64,000 bases of DNA from Siphonodentalium dalli (GCA_032622095.1 CP136063.1:86095980-86159979); one strand, 5' to 3'; shown: positions 12,151-25,460, counted from the first letter of the stretch. Made by a program: numbers and translations. Notes: generated by a model from the letters alone, not told the origin.

Positions 12151-13403
12151 TTAACAATCGGGTGGCGGATGTAACGGAGGATAAGAGGGGCACATCAATC
12201 AAAAGAGCACTGTTCCCTATGTAAATTATTAATTTGTACTGGTGCCAGTCGAGGGCAAGTGTAACGGAGCACCTCTTGACCTATATCCACCGCCCCTATG
12301 AACAATATGGCTTTGAGGCACATATGTCATAAATTCGCGAGTTTTCCAACGCCACACGTGTGTTTATCTGAACATGTCTAATATCCGAAAGTAGTAAAAC
12401 ATTTCGCCCAGCTGCATGAATAGTACACACAGGCAGTGGTATAAAGGTTAACCGTATATCAATGTCGTAGATCTGTGGAGTTCTATGTTTCTTCTATAAC
12501 TCATGCTAATAAACTACGCAGATTTTATATAATTTGTGGAGGTGACAAACATGGGTCATGAGAGTGCGAAATTTGGCACATAGATAGTCCGATAGCGCAC
12601 ACGTGTTCCCAGTTCGAGTTTCAAACCGCTAACTGCACCGGTGTATTTGAATAATCACAATGGGTGCAATGTGTTCACGGAGTCCGACTAATACCTGTCA
12701 GAGAATGTTTAAAGCAACACATAATGTTTGAATAATTTACATCATTACCATTCACACTGTCATGGCGAAGAAAGCAAAAACACACACTTCTGGACTTGAC
12801 CTAGACACATGTTTCCGTCGAAGTAAACCAGCTAGTCAAATATGTTGAGATAATGCTGTTTAGTTCGAAGCCCCGGGTATATATCTTTCTATAACATACT
12901 TTTACGTCCAGATCCAGTGGAGGGATTTTCGTCAATTTGAATCGATTTTACCCTACAAATCAATACATGATGCTACATATAGCAGAAAGAGTACATCTTA
13001 CCGTCATATTGATGTATAATAATCTTACTTGCATGTTCATTTGGGCATATATTATATGCCGCGTAATTAGGAGTAACCTCAGTTTGTTTACATTTAATTC
13101 ACACTGTCACTTCACTAGGACAAATTAGTCCGTGTTCTTGTTATAGGTCATTGTGATCAAAGATATTTATGAACCGATTAGTAATCCGTGTGCAAGGATT
13201 ACAAAATAAATCTGCCATGTCACCTCCCGGGCTCCATATGATTCATCTGAACAAATGAAATAAATTATGAAAGAATAGAGTCAGAACATGGGCGCTCTGA
13301 CACAAGGACGAAATATAAAGTCAGTGCATGGCATTTTACTCTCAACCGAAATGAGCAAGTACACATGTTTTTTTCTTCTTTTCGATATTAACATTAGTAT
13401 TCA
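12151..13403. other. No gene recognised
   Basis: Only short chance open frames. No repeat family matching others in the window was spotted. Confidence 0.4.
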
Positions 13404-13530
13404 ACCCTTCCATGACTGGAGCTTCCTGAAATTTTGCGAAGACCCTGTCGAGGAACCCACTTATCAAAGCTCAGAATTATTAGATATCGATTTTGTAAAT
13501 CTATTATTTTTCAGCATCGTCACTTATTAG
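13404..13530 (+). mobile_element. Chimeric fragment of two MITE families
   Basis: 13404-13449 carries the left flank of the double-hairpin family (CCATGACTGGAGCTTCCTG, then GACCCTGT). From CGAGGAACCCAC on, it matches the interior of the element at 16891-17376 (CAAAGCTCAGA, TTAGATATCGATT, AAATCTATTATTTTTCA). The switch near 13449 looks like a recombination or nested-insertion junction. Confidence 0.6.
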
Positions 13531-13947
13531 TGGCACAGTAAAAAGTAGACGAGCCGACGGTCTCGGACCAAACTGCGGATGAAGATGGATAACTCTAAAC
13601 TCAAGAGGCTTTGTGTTGATAATAAGGCCAAATTTCGTCGAACAACATATTGATAAATAACACGTTTTGTGCAATTTTATAATTAACAATGGGCATCTGT
13701 AGCTTTTTATTATGTCCTCTTGTTCTTCATGATGAATGTCTTTCTGATAGGTCACAGGCGTTGATATTGTATTAGATCTCCTCTAAATATTCGATATTTT
13801 AAAGACATCAGATTGAGTCTTATCATCGGTCTCGGTAGCATAGAGTTTTGATCTGACGAACTAGTTTCGTGATGTGGGCTCCATGCAGAGTTACAGTACT
13901 ATATGATAGGTCTGACCATGTTAATGTAGAGTGATTAGAAAATGTCG

Positions 13948-14424
13948 ATGTCCAAGTTCGTGAAAGTTCTGTTGACTATGCCGATGATTTGAGAAACTTT
14001 ATTGTTTTAGGATATTGTAGGAAGGCTAATCTGGCCGTGTCAAATTGAGCTATAGCGATGGGATTTCTCGCAGGACAACACATTTCGGGTTTTCGTGGGG
14101 TGTGTATTCGTTGGATGTCTTATAGTTGCAGTATGTAACTATTATGACCGCGTTAATTGCTGTCGATGTTTATTTATGAACAATGGCTGGGCCATGCACT
14201 CTTGGCGGGAACACAATGCCTCCGATTTTTGATCCGCATTTAGAAGGTGAATCAGAAATCTGCAGTAATAAGCCGTAGTTTTTTGTAATAATTTGAAGGA
14301 TTAGTTGTTTTAACGGATTTAGGCGGTGCATTCATGTAACCAATATATTTTATATTATAATTTATATTTATGGCTAATAATATGATCTTGAGGGCGTTAC
14401 CATTTCTGATTATGGTTTTCTTGT
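13948..14424 (+). repeat. Dispersed ~480-bp repeat, copy 2
   Basis: Second copy of 3661-4152 in the same orientation. A small deletion relative to copy 1 lies near 14247. No ORF of note. Confidence 0.75.
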
Positions 14425-15499
14425 TATCTTTGGCATAGGCCCCATCATATTTTTTTTATTTTCGACAGAAATGGTAGGTGTAAACAAATGTCTGTACGTT
14501 GCTTGTTCGTACAATTTGTCACTGAGTTATGTCCCTTAGTTTGCACACACAAAACGCCAAAATTTACCAATTTTTGGACTAAAATTGACCATTTTCAACC
14601 CAAAGGCAGACCATGACAGAGCGAATGTCAGTAAATAAGAGTCTTCTACCAGATAGAGCAATATGTTCGAGTTGAGAAATAGTTTAAATAGAAAAAAAGT
14701 TATCGTATCAATTAAAAAATATATATATGTTGCAAGAGCAGATGACAGAATTCAGAGGCGATCAATCGGGCTATTTTCTTATAACCAAACACACGGACTT
14801 GGCCTGCACTGAATACGAAAATAATTTTTCACTTTTTTTGTGAACAGTTTTGTAATTAAACCATCAAACCAGTAAGGTAACATTTAACACAGGCTACTGC
14901 ATGAAATTTATGACCACCCCCATCCAGATATTTATTTCTCTATTTTTAAGACTTCATGCATACTACCCATGACATCGTGTACTGCTACCTCATCAGCAAG
15001 AAAACAAAGCCAGGGAAACGATGCAACGTAAGCCGTAAACAACGTAGCATCGTAAACCTATTAACGAACGGTTATATAAACCGAAAGAAATATTGTGAAA
15101 AAATTCCTGTGCTAGTTTTTATTTTTGTTCATTTTTATGATACCTATTATGACGGTATGTAACTTGATTCAATCTGAGCGTTTACATTATTCGGGCTCGT
15201 AAATTTGATACACTTGGCAGTTTGAAAGCCCTCCACGTGCTAACGATAAGGGATCTTGGTGGTTTATGGTGGTAGGCAAGCACTAGTATCTTGTGTATTT
15301 TATGGCGCTATTAAATAAAATAACGTGCACGCAAGAGGGGAGCTTAAGACGCGTTACTTACCGCGTCCTGGTGTCCGTTTTGCACGGTTGAGCTCTTGAC
15401 AATGGTTATATATTCTCCAGACGAACGGATGTGATTCTAGCTTGATTTACGAAGGTTACGGGACACCTGCGCGTTACAAAAATAAATGTTGTTCTGAAA
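14425..15499. other. No gene recognised
   Basis: AT-rich sequence with short poly-T and poly-A runs and nothing assignable. Confidence 0.4.
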
Positions 15500-15715
15500 T
15501 ACAGTAATGCCCTAAGTAATCGACCTCTTAACCAAAGCAGAATTATGGGTAACTTTTCAGGATTTAGTCGGAAATATGGCTTGTTGCATTCATCGGAAAG
15601 CTCTCGCCGAGAACTTTCCGATGAATGGCAACAAGCCACATTTCCGACTAGATCCTGAAAAGTTACCCATAATTCTGCTTTGGTTAAGAGGTCGATTACT
15701 TAGGGCATTACTCTA
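15500..15715. mobile_element. Fold-back hairpin MITE, copy B
   Basis: TACAGTAATGCCCTAAG at the left and TAGGGCATTACTCTA at the right. The arms are near-perfect complements meeting at CTCTCGCCGAGAACTTTCC around 15600. One of the best-preserved full-length copies. Confidence 0.9.
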
Positions 15716-16355
15716 TGTATACTACACGGCCTTCGAACATTGTGGAATCATCATTGCCGTAAAAGGCACATTTATACTATATATGAAGACCAGTTTGAAT
15801 ACAGAGAAATAAGGTTTCAGCGACGTCCGTCACAATCCAAACTAGCATGCGGCGCCATCAACACCAATGCTTCAATTGGACACGGCTATATATTTTATGC
15901 CTATTCAAGATAGTTATATTTCGGGTAGTTGGAATTGCGGACCACCCACCCAATAATGGCCATCTCTTTTTTGTATTGTTTCGGTGGGGGGGGGGGGTAG
16001 CCAAGTCGTGGATAATTTCCTGATTTCGTGCATGGTTTACATCCTAGATGGCTCAACCTCAGTCAGCACAAGAGAATATCCGTTCCAAGAAGCAAGTTTG
16101 AAAATCAATTCTCTATTTTCAGACACGTGCAAATCAGCTCACGATACAACAGCGTCTTAATTTGTTCGCACAGTATATTTGGACATTGTTCGACGATAAA
16201 ATGGAAATTTCTGGTCAATTTTCGAGCAAATGTGGGTAGCTTATTTCTTAGAAAGATACATATTGATTTATCACCAGTAAATAAAATGTATATCAGAATC
16301 TTCACATGTTATACGTGGCGGTACATGTGTACAGGAGGGTATCATCGCCTATATA

Positions 16356-16634
16356 TAAGCGAGATCACTGAGTCGCGGCCATATTGCATTCATCCAGCCC
16401 CCGTTCCGCGGTTTAAGTCAAAGTTCTGGAGGTGCATTCCATATATGGAACTTTTGAATATTCATGATTCCGTATATGGATTCATGAATATTCAAAAGCT
16501 TCATATATGGTATATATCATGGATATTCAAAAGTGTCATATATGGAACACTTCCTGAACGTTGACATGTAGCACATAAACCGCGGAACGGGGTTGGATGA
16601 ATCCAATATGGCCGCGACTCAGTGATCTCGCTTA
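16356..16634. mobile_element. MITE with long inverted ends (TAAGCGAGATCACTGAGTCG)
   Basis: The left end TAAGCGAGATCACTGAGTCG and the right end CGACTCAGTGATCTCGCTTA are perfect complements. The match continues for about 60 bp through GGCCATATTG, ATTCATCCA and CCGTTCCGCGG. The centre carries three TTCATATATGG / GAATATTCAAAAG hairpins. The 178-codon open frame across it is an artefact of the palindrome. Confidence 0.85.
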
Positions 16635-16890
16635 TTGGTGCACGGGATTCAGGCCATTTCAGGCGGTACGCTGGATTCATACCCCGCTGTTAGCCGGTAC
16701 ATTCAGGAGTCATACACTCGTTTTAAATGAATGACACTCGGGATTTAAATAAAATGCTGGTACATATATAGCCTGGTAGGCGAATTTGATGATGACAAAC
16801 TTTGGTACTTGATGGCTAGAATGGCCTTTGGTTTGTCCTTTTTCGGGTCTCGTTCGTTTAATCAAGCTTTTGATTGGCCGTGACAGGCAT

Positions 16891-17376
16891 TTAAAGGCAC
16901 TCAATCCGATAAAACTCCTCTCAATTACTATTTCAATGGCTTCGGGGGTCAAAAATATTTGATTCGAGTCGAGGAAGTCACCCATCAAAGCTCAGATTTG
17001 TTAGATATCGATTATAGAAATCTATTATTTTTCATTATCGGGAATACTTTCTGGCCCAGAACGCAGTCAAAATTGCGTTATTATTACCACTTGATTTTAG
17101 AGTTGTCCATCCTTGTCTGTTTGAATAGTGTTTTGGTGTACACATCTCGAGCAGGTTTCGAAATTGACGGCAATTATTAGTACTCATCTCGAGAAATTAA
17201 CAAATTTCAAAAATCAATATCTAATAACTCTGAGCTTTGTTTGATGGGTTCCTCGACTCGAATCAAATATTGTTTTACCCCCAAAGCCAAAGAAATAGTA
17301 ACATAGGACCCTCTGATCGGATTGTTGTTGGAATCTGTTGAGATGGGGACCCTCTGTTCGGATTGAGTACCTTTAA
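16891..17376. mobile_element. TTAA-flanked MITE (TTAAAGGYACTCAATCCGA ends)
   Basis: Left TTAAAGGCACTCAATCCGA and right TCGGATTGAGTACCTTTAA are inverted ends. Complementarity resumes inward: TTTGATTCGAGTCGAGGAA with TTCCTCGACTCGAATCAAA, and AAAGCTCAGA with TCTGAGCTTT. Total inverted ends are roughly 150 bp with indels. A fragment of the same family is at 13450. Confidence 0.8.
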
Positions 17377-18163
17377 CAGATCAACCGCATCACCACTGTT
17401 CCCGAAAATAGAGTAATCAATGTAGCTATATCAGTATGTTCGTGTTAGTGGTTGTTACATGTGGACTTTGCCATGAACATAATTGTCCGCATATATACAG
17501 GTGCAATTATTTTCGAAACTAAACGTCGATGTACGCAAACATGATAATATTAGTTTTGTGCTGTACATATCATTGTATATAAACATAAAATATACCGTCG
17601 ACGCAATTACATGAATCTGTATTTTGGGCACGTGTGCATTTTAGGTTATTTTTGACTCAATCTCATTGTTGTTTCCAGAAGATCAGTAACTCTATTACTG
17701 TAGTCGCGAATACTTCAAAGTGATAGATACCCCTGGTATGCAAATGAGCAGCACGCTTCTACCGATTAGGAAATTAATTACGTGGGGTTCATAAGCAGTA
17801 TGCAGATGTGTGTTATTGTGGGCTGATGTGAGAAACGAACTATTTCTCTGTTAGATGTTCCCGTGGGAGCTCGTTGTACAAAATTGTGAGACATGACCAT
17901 TCTAGATTACGAATGTCGACTTGTGGTATAAAGCATGGTACAAAGTGCCCATTAGGAGAAATAGAAGGTCGCGGAAGATCAAAGGAGTTGCGTTTTAAAT
18001 TTTAAAAATGAGTGATTGCCTCGCATCCTGTGTACGCGGTTGCAGTGGTCAGGCCAGCGTAACAGGGGGGCTGACCTCTACCTTGGGTGTTCTGAGTCAC
18101 TGTTCTCGCATCCCTGTTTCGGACTCATCTGTACGTACGAGTCATTGTAACTTCTTCACACGA

Positions 18164-18253
18164 ATGCGAATTGTTGTATACATCTGTTTACTATTATCTT
18201 GGTGTCAATTTGCCATAGCCTATTTAGCCCCGACGAAACCGATGGAGAAATAA
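18164..18253 (+). CDS. Possible small secreted peptide ORF (doubtful)
   Basis: A 29-codon ORF starting at an internal ATG encodes MRIVVYICLLLSWCQFAIA followed by YLAPTKPMEK and a stop. The first 19 residues look like a textbook signal peptide: a basic start, a Leu/Val/Ile core and an Ala-x-Ala-like end. After a stretch with three stops, the same frame reopens at 18305-18442 with an ORF containing a KR pair and the segment DWNYARIFSLNQEYPL. I saw no convincing splice sites joining the two, so this may be a chance frame or a decayed secreted-peptide gene. Function not assigned. Confidence 0.15.
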   Translation: MRIVVYICLLLSWCQFAIAYLAPTKPMEK

Positions 18254-18452
18254 GCTAGTCGGGATATCCCGTGAAGAAATTAGTTATCCCCGCTGACATG
18301 GGGTATGAGTAAATTCCGGAATGGCTGTCAGAAACGAAACGATGCACGTATTGGCATCGGAACCGACTGGAACTACGCCCGTATTTTTTCATTGAACCAA
18401 GAATACCCTCTGAACGCGAGGAGTGCATTCAACAGACTTTAGTTCCTTCTCG

Positions 18453-18682
18453 AAAACAAGAAAGAGAAATAGTAAGGCCAAGGACAAAATCACTGATAAC
18501 GCTTCTAATCCAGACCAACCGATCCTGCTATATATGCTGGTGCGATGTTTGTGGAGAGTGCGTTAAACAGACAGAAAACAAGAAAGAGATTCGGTATTTA
18601 ACAAGATCAATGATATGACATTATTACCGATAACGCTTCCAGCGCAGCCCAACTGATCCTGCTATGACGTTGGTGCGACAAA
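18453..18682 (+). repeat. Two-unit diverged tandem repeat (~125 bp)
   Basis: AAAACAAGAAAGAGA...CTGATAACGCTTC...CTGATCCTGCTAT-type order occurs at 18453-18560 and again at 18575-18682 with substitutions and indels. Confidence 0.6.
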
Positions 18683-21600
18683 GCGACGCCGCAACGTGGT
18701 ATTAGTTCTTTAAAATTGTAGTTTCGGTGTGTTTGGTTAATATTTTTGATATATTTTCAGATAATTTAATGCTGTTTAATTATTCTAATGTTGTGAACTA
18801 TTTGATCTTTTGAGGTTTTTTAATGTATATATTGGTGTAAAGTACAATAACTTGATTGTTTAGTAAAGATGCAATCAATCTCAGTCGCGTGATAATTGAG
18901 GGGGGTGTAGCAGGCCGGGCGACTCCATAATTTCTAACGTCAGTTATTTCAGAATCTATCCGACGATAGTCTAAAGCTAGAACTTTGCTGGAAAGATCCC
19001 TTTTCATTGACAGTATCTGGTTTCAAGTCAATAATAAGTATGGATATTTTCTTCCGAAGTGCTTCAATTGAGGACTGCGATTTGGAATTTTACTAACCGA
19101 ATGGGCTATTTAATTGTATTTTATAAGAAAGGATATTTGGAGTTACAATTTGAAACTTTCCTCTCAATGATGTCAATGGGTGCAATGGATTTTTACAATG
19201 TTGGAAAATTTGCCTGGTACTCAGAGAAGGGGCGCAGTTGAAAACATGCAGGCTCCCAACACAGAATCCTCACTACGCCTCTGCATGCATTGCGTTGGTA
19301 TAGTCATTACTCTTTGTATAATGCTAGCGGCCAGCCTGCTGTTAATCACGCTAAGCTGTAACGAACAAGATAACAGCTTCAGACATTTACTGCCTGTAAA
19401 AGAGTAAAGCACATCTCATAAACCTCAGATCTAATTCCGAGGATGGCTGAATCAAAACGCAGTGGTCGCATGCACCTGGTAATGAAGGCGTTGGAGCGTG
19501 TAAACTTCAAGGTCTAAATCGAGTAAAACTATGTCTAAAATAACATGTGAATAAATAGATTGGCACCCAAACAAAACCTTCGATGGCCATTCAGTGGCCG
19601 AGCACATGATTGGATTGATTGTGCACCAAGTTAGCAACCAGCTATATATGTGTGACTGCTGTCCCATCGCATATGACCTATAGTACTCCCCTGGCCCCCA
19701 TCATGCCCACTTGGACTATAAATGGGGTAGCGCTGGGATTGCCATTATAAAGGCTTTAAGCATCTCTTAGTACAGAAAGACCAATGACTGCAAACAATTC
19801 CAACCAATCTTTTTCGCAGGATCACATGTTCCCGTTGTGGTTATCTGTGCCAAGTTTCAGAAACAGTTGACGGATGGACTGGCTGATTCCAGTATAAATA
19901 TGCCAAGTATAATGACAAACTCTGGACGACCACATCCGTAGAAGCACATGTGAATTATTCGATGATGTAGGCTGTAATATTATTGGCAATTTTTGCATGA
20001 TATGAAAATCAAATGGTATGCTGTCCCTGCCAACATCAGTTCACTCTTGCCGAGCTATAACATGTTCTTGTATTTTACTTTACAAGTCATTACTTTCACA
20101 GACGCTTCTGAGATTCGGGTGCTTTTATTTTTGCTGTATGCAGATACTGAAATTCGCTTATATTAATTCGCATTGGATAATCAGTCCATTTGTTTGTTGG
20201 AACATCGCGGCGAATCGAACCCTCCTACTCATTATGATGAAAAGAGCGTGCCAAAAGTCCCCTCGGGCGCATTGTGCTGCCACTAATTTATTGCAATCGG
20301 CTGGTTACGAATGTGACCTGTGTACTAAAGACCGCAAACAATGACGTAAATTGGTCCGTGATATATAGCCTTTGATTAGTGTTGTAGATAGTGGACAAAT
20401 GGCATTTGGATTTTCGAGCAGATAAATTGCAACTTTCCATTGTAAGTCGATAAATCAAAGACATACGACCGTACGACGAGGTGATATGGTACGCTCAGTT
20501 ACATAATAATGAACCTGATTTATTCACATGCGCTTACAATGATTAGCATCCCGTTGTCCCGTGGCGAAGAACATTCGGTGACGCTCTGAGATTGGAATCC
20601 TAAATGAGATATGCACTTCATGGTGTACTAATTGCCGTCAAATGGAGAGAACGCGATAATTCCTTGCGAGAATGACGATGCAATGGTGTATCGAATTTTG
20701 GAACAAATTACTGAACTAACTGGTACCACATTTTGTTTTAATCTAATATATGTCCATTATCTTCTATAATCTGTAGATTTATCGTGGCCGTCGTCGGGAA
20801 CAAGGGGGTATCCTTAGTCCCATTGGGATAGTCACACCTATAGTTTCCAGAAGGATTCGGCCAGAGATCGATTTAATTTAGTTTATAGCAATAAATATAA
20901 TATATATATCTTTATTATCCTCCATGTATGGAGATTCATATATAAATGTTAATATTATGAGAACAAACACAATTTAGTTAGAAATCCCCAGATACTGTTC
21001 TCTGTGGTTCGGCGTTTCCTCCGCGTCTTTTTGGATTGTGAAAGTGACATAACAGTTAGTGTTGAAACATTGAGAATAGTTAGATGCTCATTTCAGAATT
21101 GGTGAAAAAGTTAAGCACTTCCCGACGAGTAGATTTTCTATTACGGTCATTTGGAAAAGTGTGTCCAATCAGATAAAAGTTAGGCTTTGTTGTGTGTTAT
21201 CTGCACTGATACTTTGAGAGCTTGAAAGTGTGATGTAGTTGTCATTTAGCAGTAAGTTGGAAATGTTAGTCAGCATACTTTGTCGAGGATTCTCATTAAA
21301 AAATTAAATTGTTTGTATAGCACTATAAATTGGTAACCTCCGCTCTACCTTAATGATTCGTCGCGTGTCATTTGCACTGTATTTACTCTTTTAGCATTAC
21401 CGTAATAGCCATCACGCGCTCGTTTTTCTTCGTGACATCGACCCGAACACACACACTTTCGGTAAGTTATGATCATTGCACATCGTAACGGTTATCGATA
21501 ATATCAGTTTGTACAATCTCAGCCACCGCGTGCGACCAGGTACCCAAGTATCGGTGAAACATGTCGAAATGCGCCGCCATGTTTACCATTGGATGTTTAG

Positions 21601-22163
21601 GTAATGCAGCATTTTACCGATAGCGTGCTGTTGCCCGGTGTTCAACGTGTTGTTTATGTGCCAAGCAGATAGGACTATATACACTAGGATGGTCAGGCCC
21701 GTTCTTGGGTATTGCATTACAGCATGGGCACCTCACCTATCACATCAGTAAGTGAGACTCGATGTGGGGCAAAGGAAAGCCACAACACCAATTCCTCAGT
21801 TGGGAAAGTTGGATTATTAAAACCGACTTATAAAACTTAACTTTATGTCAATGTCAGCCCTGGCAAATTCTTCGAGAGAGGTCTATAGGCAAATACCCTT
21901 GGACAGAGGCTGAAATTACAAATGCCGAGGTAGGAAAAAGACGTACGAAAATACTTCTTTGCATAAAGAGTGATTACATTTATCCTATATAGCAAAAAAA
22001 GCCCCAAACAAAAATAAAACACAAATCCTGATGGCGCACCAAATTTAAATCAATGTGACTCATTAACATATCTAACATCTGTGATTAACACCGAAAGAGT
22101 CATCTGTTTAGACCACTCATGTCCTCCGTACGGCTTATTATAGTCATGCAGACATTGACTGCA
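18683..22163. other. No gene recognised
   Basis: About 3.5 kb of low-complexity-free, AT-rich DNA with only short chance open frames. The longest (20018-20344) shows no domain or family resemblance. No tRNA or repeat family detected. Confidence 0.4.
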
Positions 22164-22286
22164 AGCCGCAGTCTGAAGAAGAACAACAGATTACCGGGCT
22201 TCATCGTCGAAGTCGAGACCCTTGGCGAATTCAAAACATTAATAGATGCATACCACTATGGTTTGAAGTATCATTTCTACTCATAA
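22164..22286 (+). pseudogene. LINE reverse transcriptase C-terminal remnant, second copy
   Basis: The frame reads NNRLPGFIVEVETLGEFKTL then IDAYHYGLKYHFYS and stops at 22284. It parallels the 9175-9345 remnant: N-x-LP, V-x-A/E-TL-x-FK-x-ID-x-YGLKY. The following 3' UTR ends with GTCGAATGACTTGTTCC and an ATTATTATAATTATT run at about 22362-22385, homologous to the 9440-9531 tail. Only the 3' end of a truncated insertion remains. Confidence 0.6.
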
Positions 22287-22385
22287 ATTGTGACGGACAT
22301 GTAATGAAAACATTCTATAATTATGTATGTTCAATTTGCATATAAAAGTCGAATGACTTGTTCCGGATTATTATAATTATTACTT

Positions 22386-23537
22386 CGTTTTTTCGGTGCG
22401 TATAACTTTGATGCGTTAGTACACCCATAAGTATGTTGCATGTGTATCTATAACCAGTTTGTTAAAATGCAGCTTGCCATTTTAAGACACCGTGTGCATA
22501 CAGGACCACCAAACAATCAAGAAAGAAGTGAATTGTTGGATCGCCTATAGCGTGGACGCTGAAGAAAATGGTTCTAAACGGCTACTAGTACAAACACACG
22601 ATAGATGCACCCCCATGATACACAGAGTAACATACTCAGTAGCATATAGGTTTATGTAAGAACAGCCGTCTTGAGGGCATACAGCTTAAGGCTCAGACGC
22701 ACGTTTTGCCCAAATTTCCTGGTATTTCAAAATGGATTTTCTCAAAATCTGTCAATCATTTCTTTGTGAAATTCAGTTACGGGCGGCCTATCACGAAAAA
22801 ATCTTTTCGGCAACGTGCTCAGTTGTTTAGCGGGCATCGATACCGACTGTGGTAAGACGTGGTAATGTGAGGTGATTATAGTTGAATATACATTTGGTTG
22901 CTATATTGTTGAACATATAATAAATGAGTTGTAATTCCTGAATACATGGCTGAGACGACGTTATGGTGAAGTATCCACATTGTGATAATGATTATATACT
23001 GTATTACTCTCGCCATAGCGCGACCTTTACACAATACGTTCGATACGAGTGTGACTGGCATGTTTGGATGCCCCAGTTTTTGGCTTCATTCGTTTTGGTA
23101 ACAACAAATTAACACAGCTTCTGTGCGCCCCTTGGTCCGCACAATATTTACACACGTATACATTCCACTGTGAATCTTGTTCTATGGCGGTGTTTGCTTT
23201 GTTGACCTAACTCCACTCCAACACCATTCTGTATTCACACGAATGTTTACTCTGCCGATATGTATATTTGGTGCAAGACACGCCTGCATGGTTATGTTCT
23301 TATAACGACGAAAGGGTACGCTATTTGATGGAAATATATATGCATATAAATCGGTCACAGATTTTACAACATACGGCAATCTTTTTGGTTGATTGTTTAT
23401 TAGCAAAAGCCAACAGTTAAGTTGGAACATGCAATAACATATATACATACTATACACAAGGCACACATAACATATAAGTCATATCAATAAAAATACATAC
23501 ACACACAATTATATTGTAATCCATGATGCCATTTACA
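22386..23537. other. No gene recognised
   Basis: No coding or repeat signal identified beyond short chance frames. The lower-coordinate end may include the 3' UTR of the LINE fragment at 23538. Confidence 0.4.
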
Positions 23538-23861
23538 TTAAAGTGGTATCCTTTTTAAAGATAGTTTTATGAATATGCTTACTTTTTTAAGAAGGCTCAA
23601 ATATTCAATTGAGAGCAAACGATGAAACTTATTCCTGTTAGGGTTCTCCCAGTAATATTTGGGAATGTGGATTTCGCGTAAATCTTGTAACTTTTGGCAT
23701 AGGATTATAAAGTGATATTCGTCGCAAGGACTGTTCTCACATAAAACACACTTTAAATTGTCTGCGGAATTTGTGGTTTCTTTTGACCATCTATTTTTTT
23801 CTACTGGTAATTTATGATTAGATGTTCTGATTTTCAATAGGTAATTAATTGGCGATGGCAA
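23538..23861 (-). pseudogene. LINE C-terminal zinc-knuckle domain fragment
   Basis: A 107-codon frame reads IRTSNHKLPVEKNRW, then CVLCENSPCDEYHFIILC. This is the R-T-N-H-LP-E-R-W / C-x2-C-x8-H-x4-C pattern at the C-terminus of many non-LTR retrotransposon ORF2 proteins. LREIHIPKYY follows and the frame ends in a Lys-rich tail. The frame is limited upstream by a stop near 23870, and no RT domain is found on that side. It is a 5'-truncated remnant on the minus strand, from a lineage related to the fragment at 36647. Confidence 0.75.
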
Positions 23862-25129
23862 GGGTTACGTTATTAGTGATAACTAACATCATCTCTTCGT
23901 GATTCATGTATTTATTTCTATATAAATTTGTCGTTACAAAGACATTTCAATTTCTGCTAATTTGTTTATCTTCAAAAACGGACACACTATTTAAATTCAT
24001 TATTAGATAGCCACGGTCGGACACTTGTAATATCATTAAAATTAATCAATAAGTCACATGCTATACCGATATTACAACAAGTAAGTACAGTGTATAGTTT
24101 AAGATTGGCCATGTCTTCAGGCTAAGTTATGCGCGAAATGAGTCTTTTGCTATAAATAGAAAATGAATAGTAGGTGAGTAGCATGCAGTTCTGCTAGGGT
24201 ATTATCGGGAAAAAAGGATAGCAGTGTGCAGCCAATCAGAACGCGAGAAAGTCAAGTTCCAGAACAGCTACTGTCAATCAAATAATTATGACTGAGCCGT
24301 TCGCTTTCAGCATTGAATTGATATGTTCATTCTAATATTGATATATCACATGAAATCCCCATTATATCATTAAAAAAAGCCATTAAATATATTTCCTTAT
24401 CTCTCACTAGTTAAGGATAGGCACGTGCTTCCTGGATTCACTTGGCATCGCGTCAGCAAAATGGCCGCGCGTCTTTCACTGATTCCGTCGTATTAATTAT
24501 ATTTCGAATAGCCGCCCAAGACACCAACACCAGACAATGCAAAATGATTGCTTTGTTCAGTAAAGTTAAATAGACACACATAAAAAAAATAACAAAGAGG
24601 CAAACTGGGGGACTATATTTTTCGTCGCCAGCCAGAGTATGCAAATATACTGTCGTATACGGGTGCGAAGCGTCTCCTCCAACGCTGTACATGTATGTAA
24701 TTTGCAAGCTTCTGTTAAGGATTTTGATTTTGTTAAAAAGGCAAAAATCTCTAGTTTTTTTTCATGTGATATACAATATCTTCAACTCGTGGTGAATAAA
24801 ATTTATCAAACTCGTTTCATAAAATCTTATATCCCAACATAACTCGTTGGAGATCCTCTTTAACCGCGCATACTTCCAGTGTTAAATTGCCTATTTTCAA
24901 AACGACTTTCGAATCACAATACACTGTCATTTAGATGTGTGCAATGATGTTGGAAATTCATTCATGACCATGACACTGTTTTTCAGAACAATCTTCATAT
25001 TTTTCAAAATTAAATACGAAAAGAATTAATGTATGTTCTCGTGTATTATAGAATGTATGCAAGATCTAATTAAACCATTTCTGCAGACGCATTGTCTCCT
25101 AGCAACCGTAAGCTCCTCACACTATACTT
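23862..25129. other. No gene recognised
   Basis: Non-coding as far as can be seen. No inverted-end element identified. Confidence 0.4.
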
Positions 25130-25460
25130 AATAAATGTTGAGTTACCAACGTGTTTCTGTGCTTAAGTTTCATCTGGTTTTGTTGTGCCAAGTGTATAAT
25201 TTTCAATGGCGGGGGAATAACAATACAATTTTGATTTGAATTCTGTTGCATTCTGGGAGCCATAACGATGGAATTTGTATATGCTTTCAGCTGTTTTCTA
25301 TTTCTATATGGGCATCTTCTGAGACACAGAAGTTTCAAATGGTTATGAATTATAGTATTTTAATCTTATTTTATAGCATAGACTGTTATTAAAACCGTAT
25401 ATCAAGGCACCATAAAAAAAATAATTGGTGACTAAATTAAATTAAATGGGCCTTTTACTG
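25130..25460. mobile_element. Partial copy of the AAGGYCCACTTAATTTTCGA MITE
   Basis: GAATTCTGTTGCATTCTGGG, AGCCATAAC, TTTCAGCTGTTTTCTATTTC and AAACCGTATATCAAGGCA are shared with 10510-10690. The left third is diverged, and the right end reads AAATTAAATGGGCCTTTTAC. Confidence 0.7.

Noticed and set aside
16028-16564. 178-codon open frame
   Set aside because: Much of it lies in a MITE with inverted ends and ATATATGG hairpins. No domain is visible.
20018-20344. 108-codon Cys-rich frame
   Set aside because: No signal peptide, domain, splice sites or neighbours to support it.
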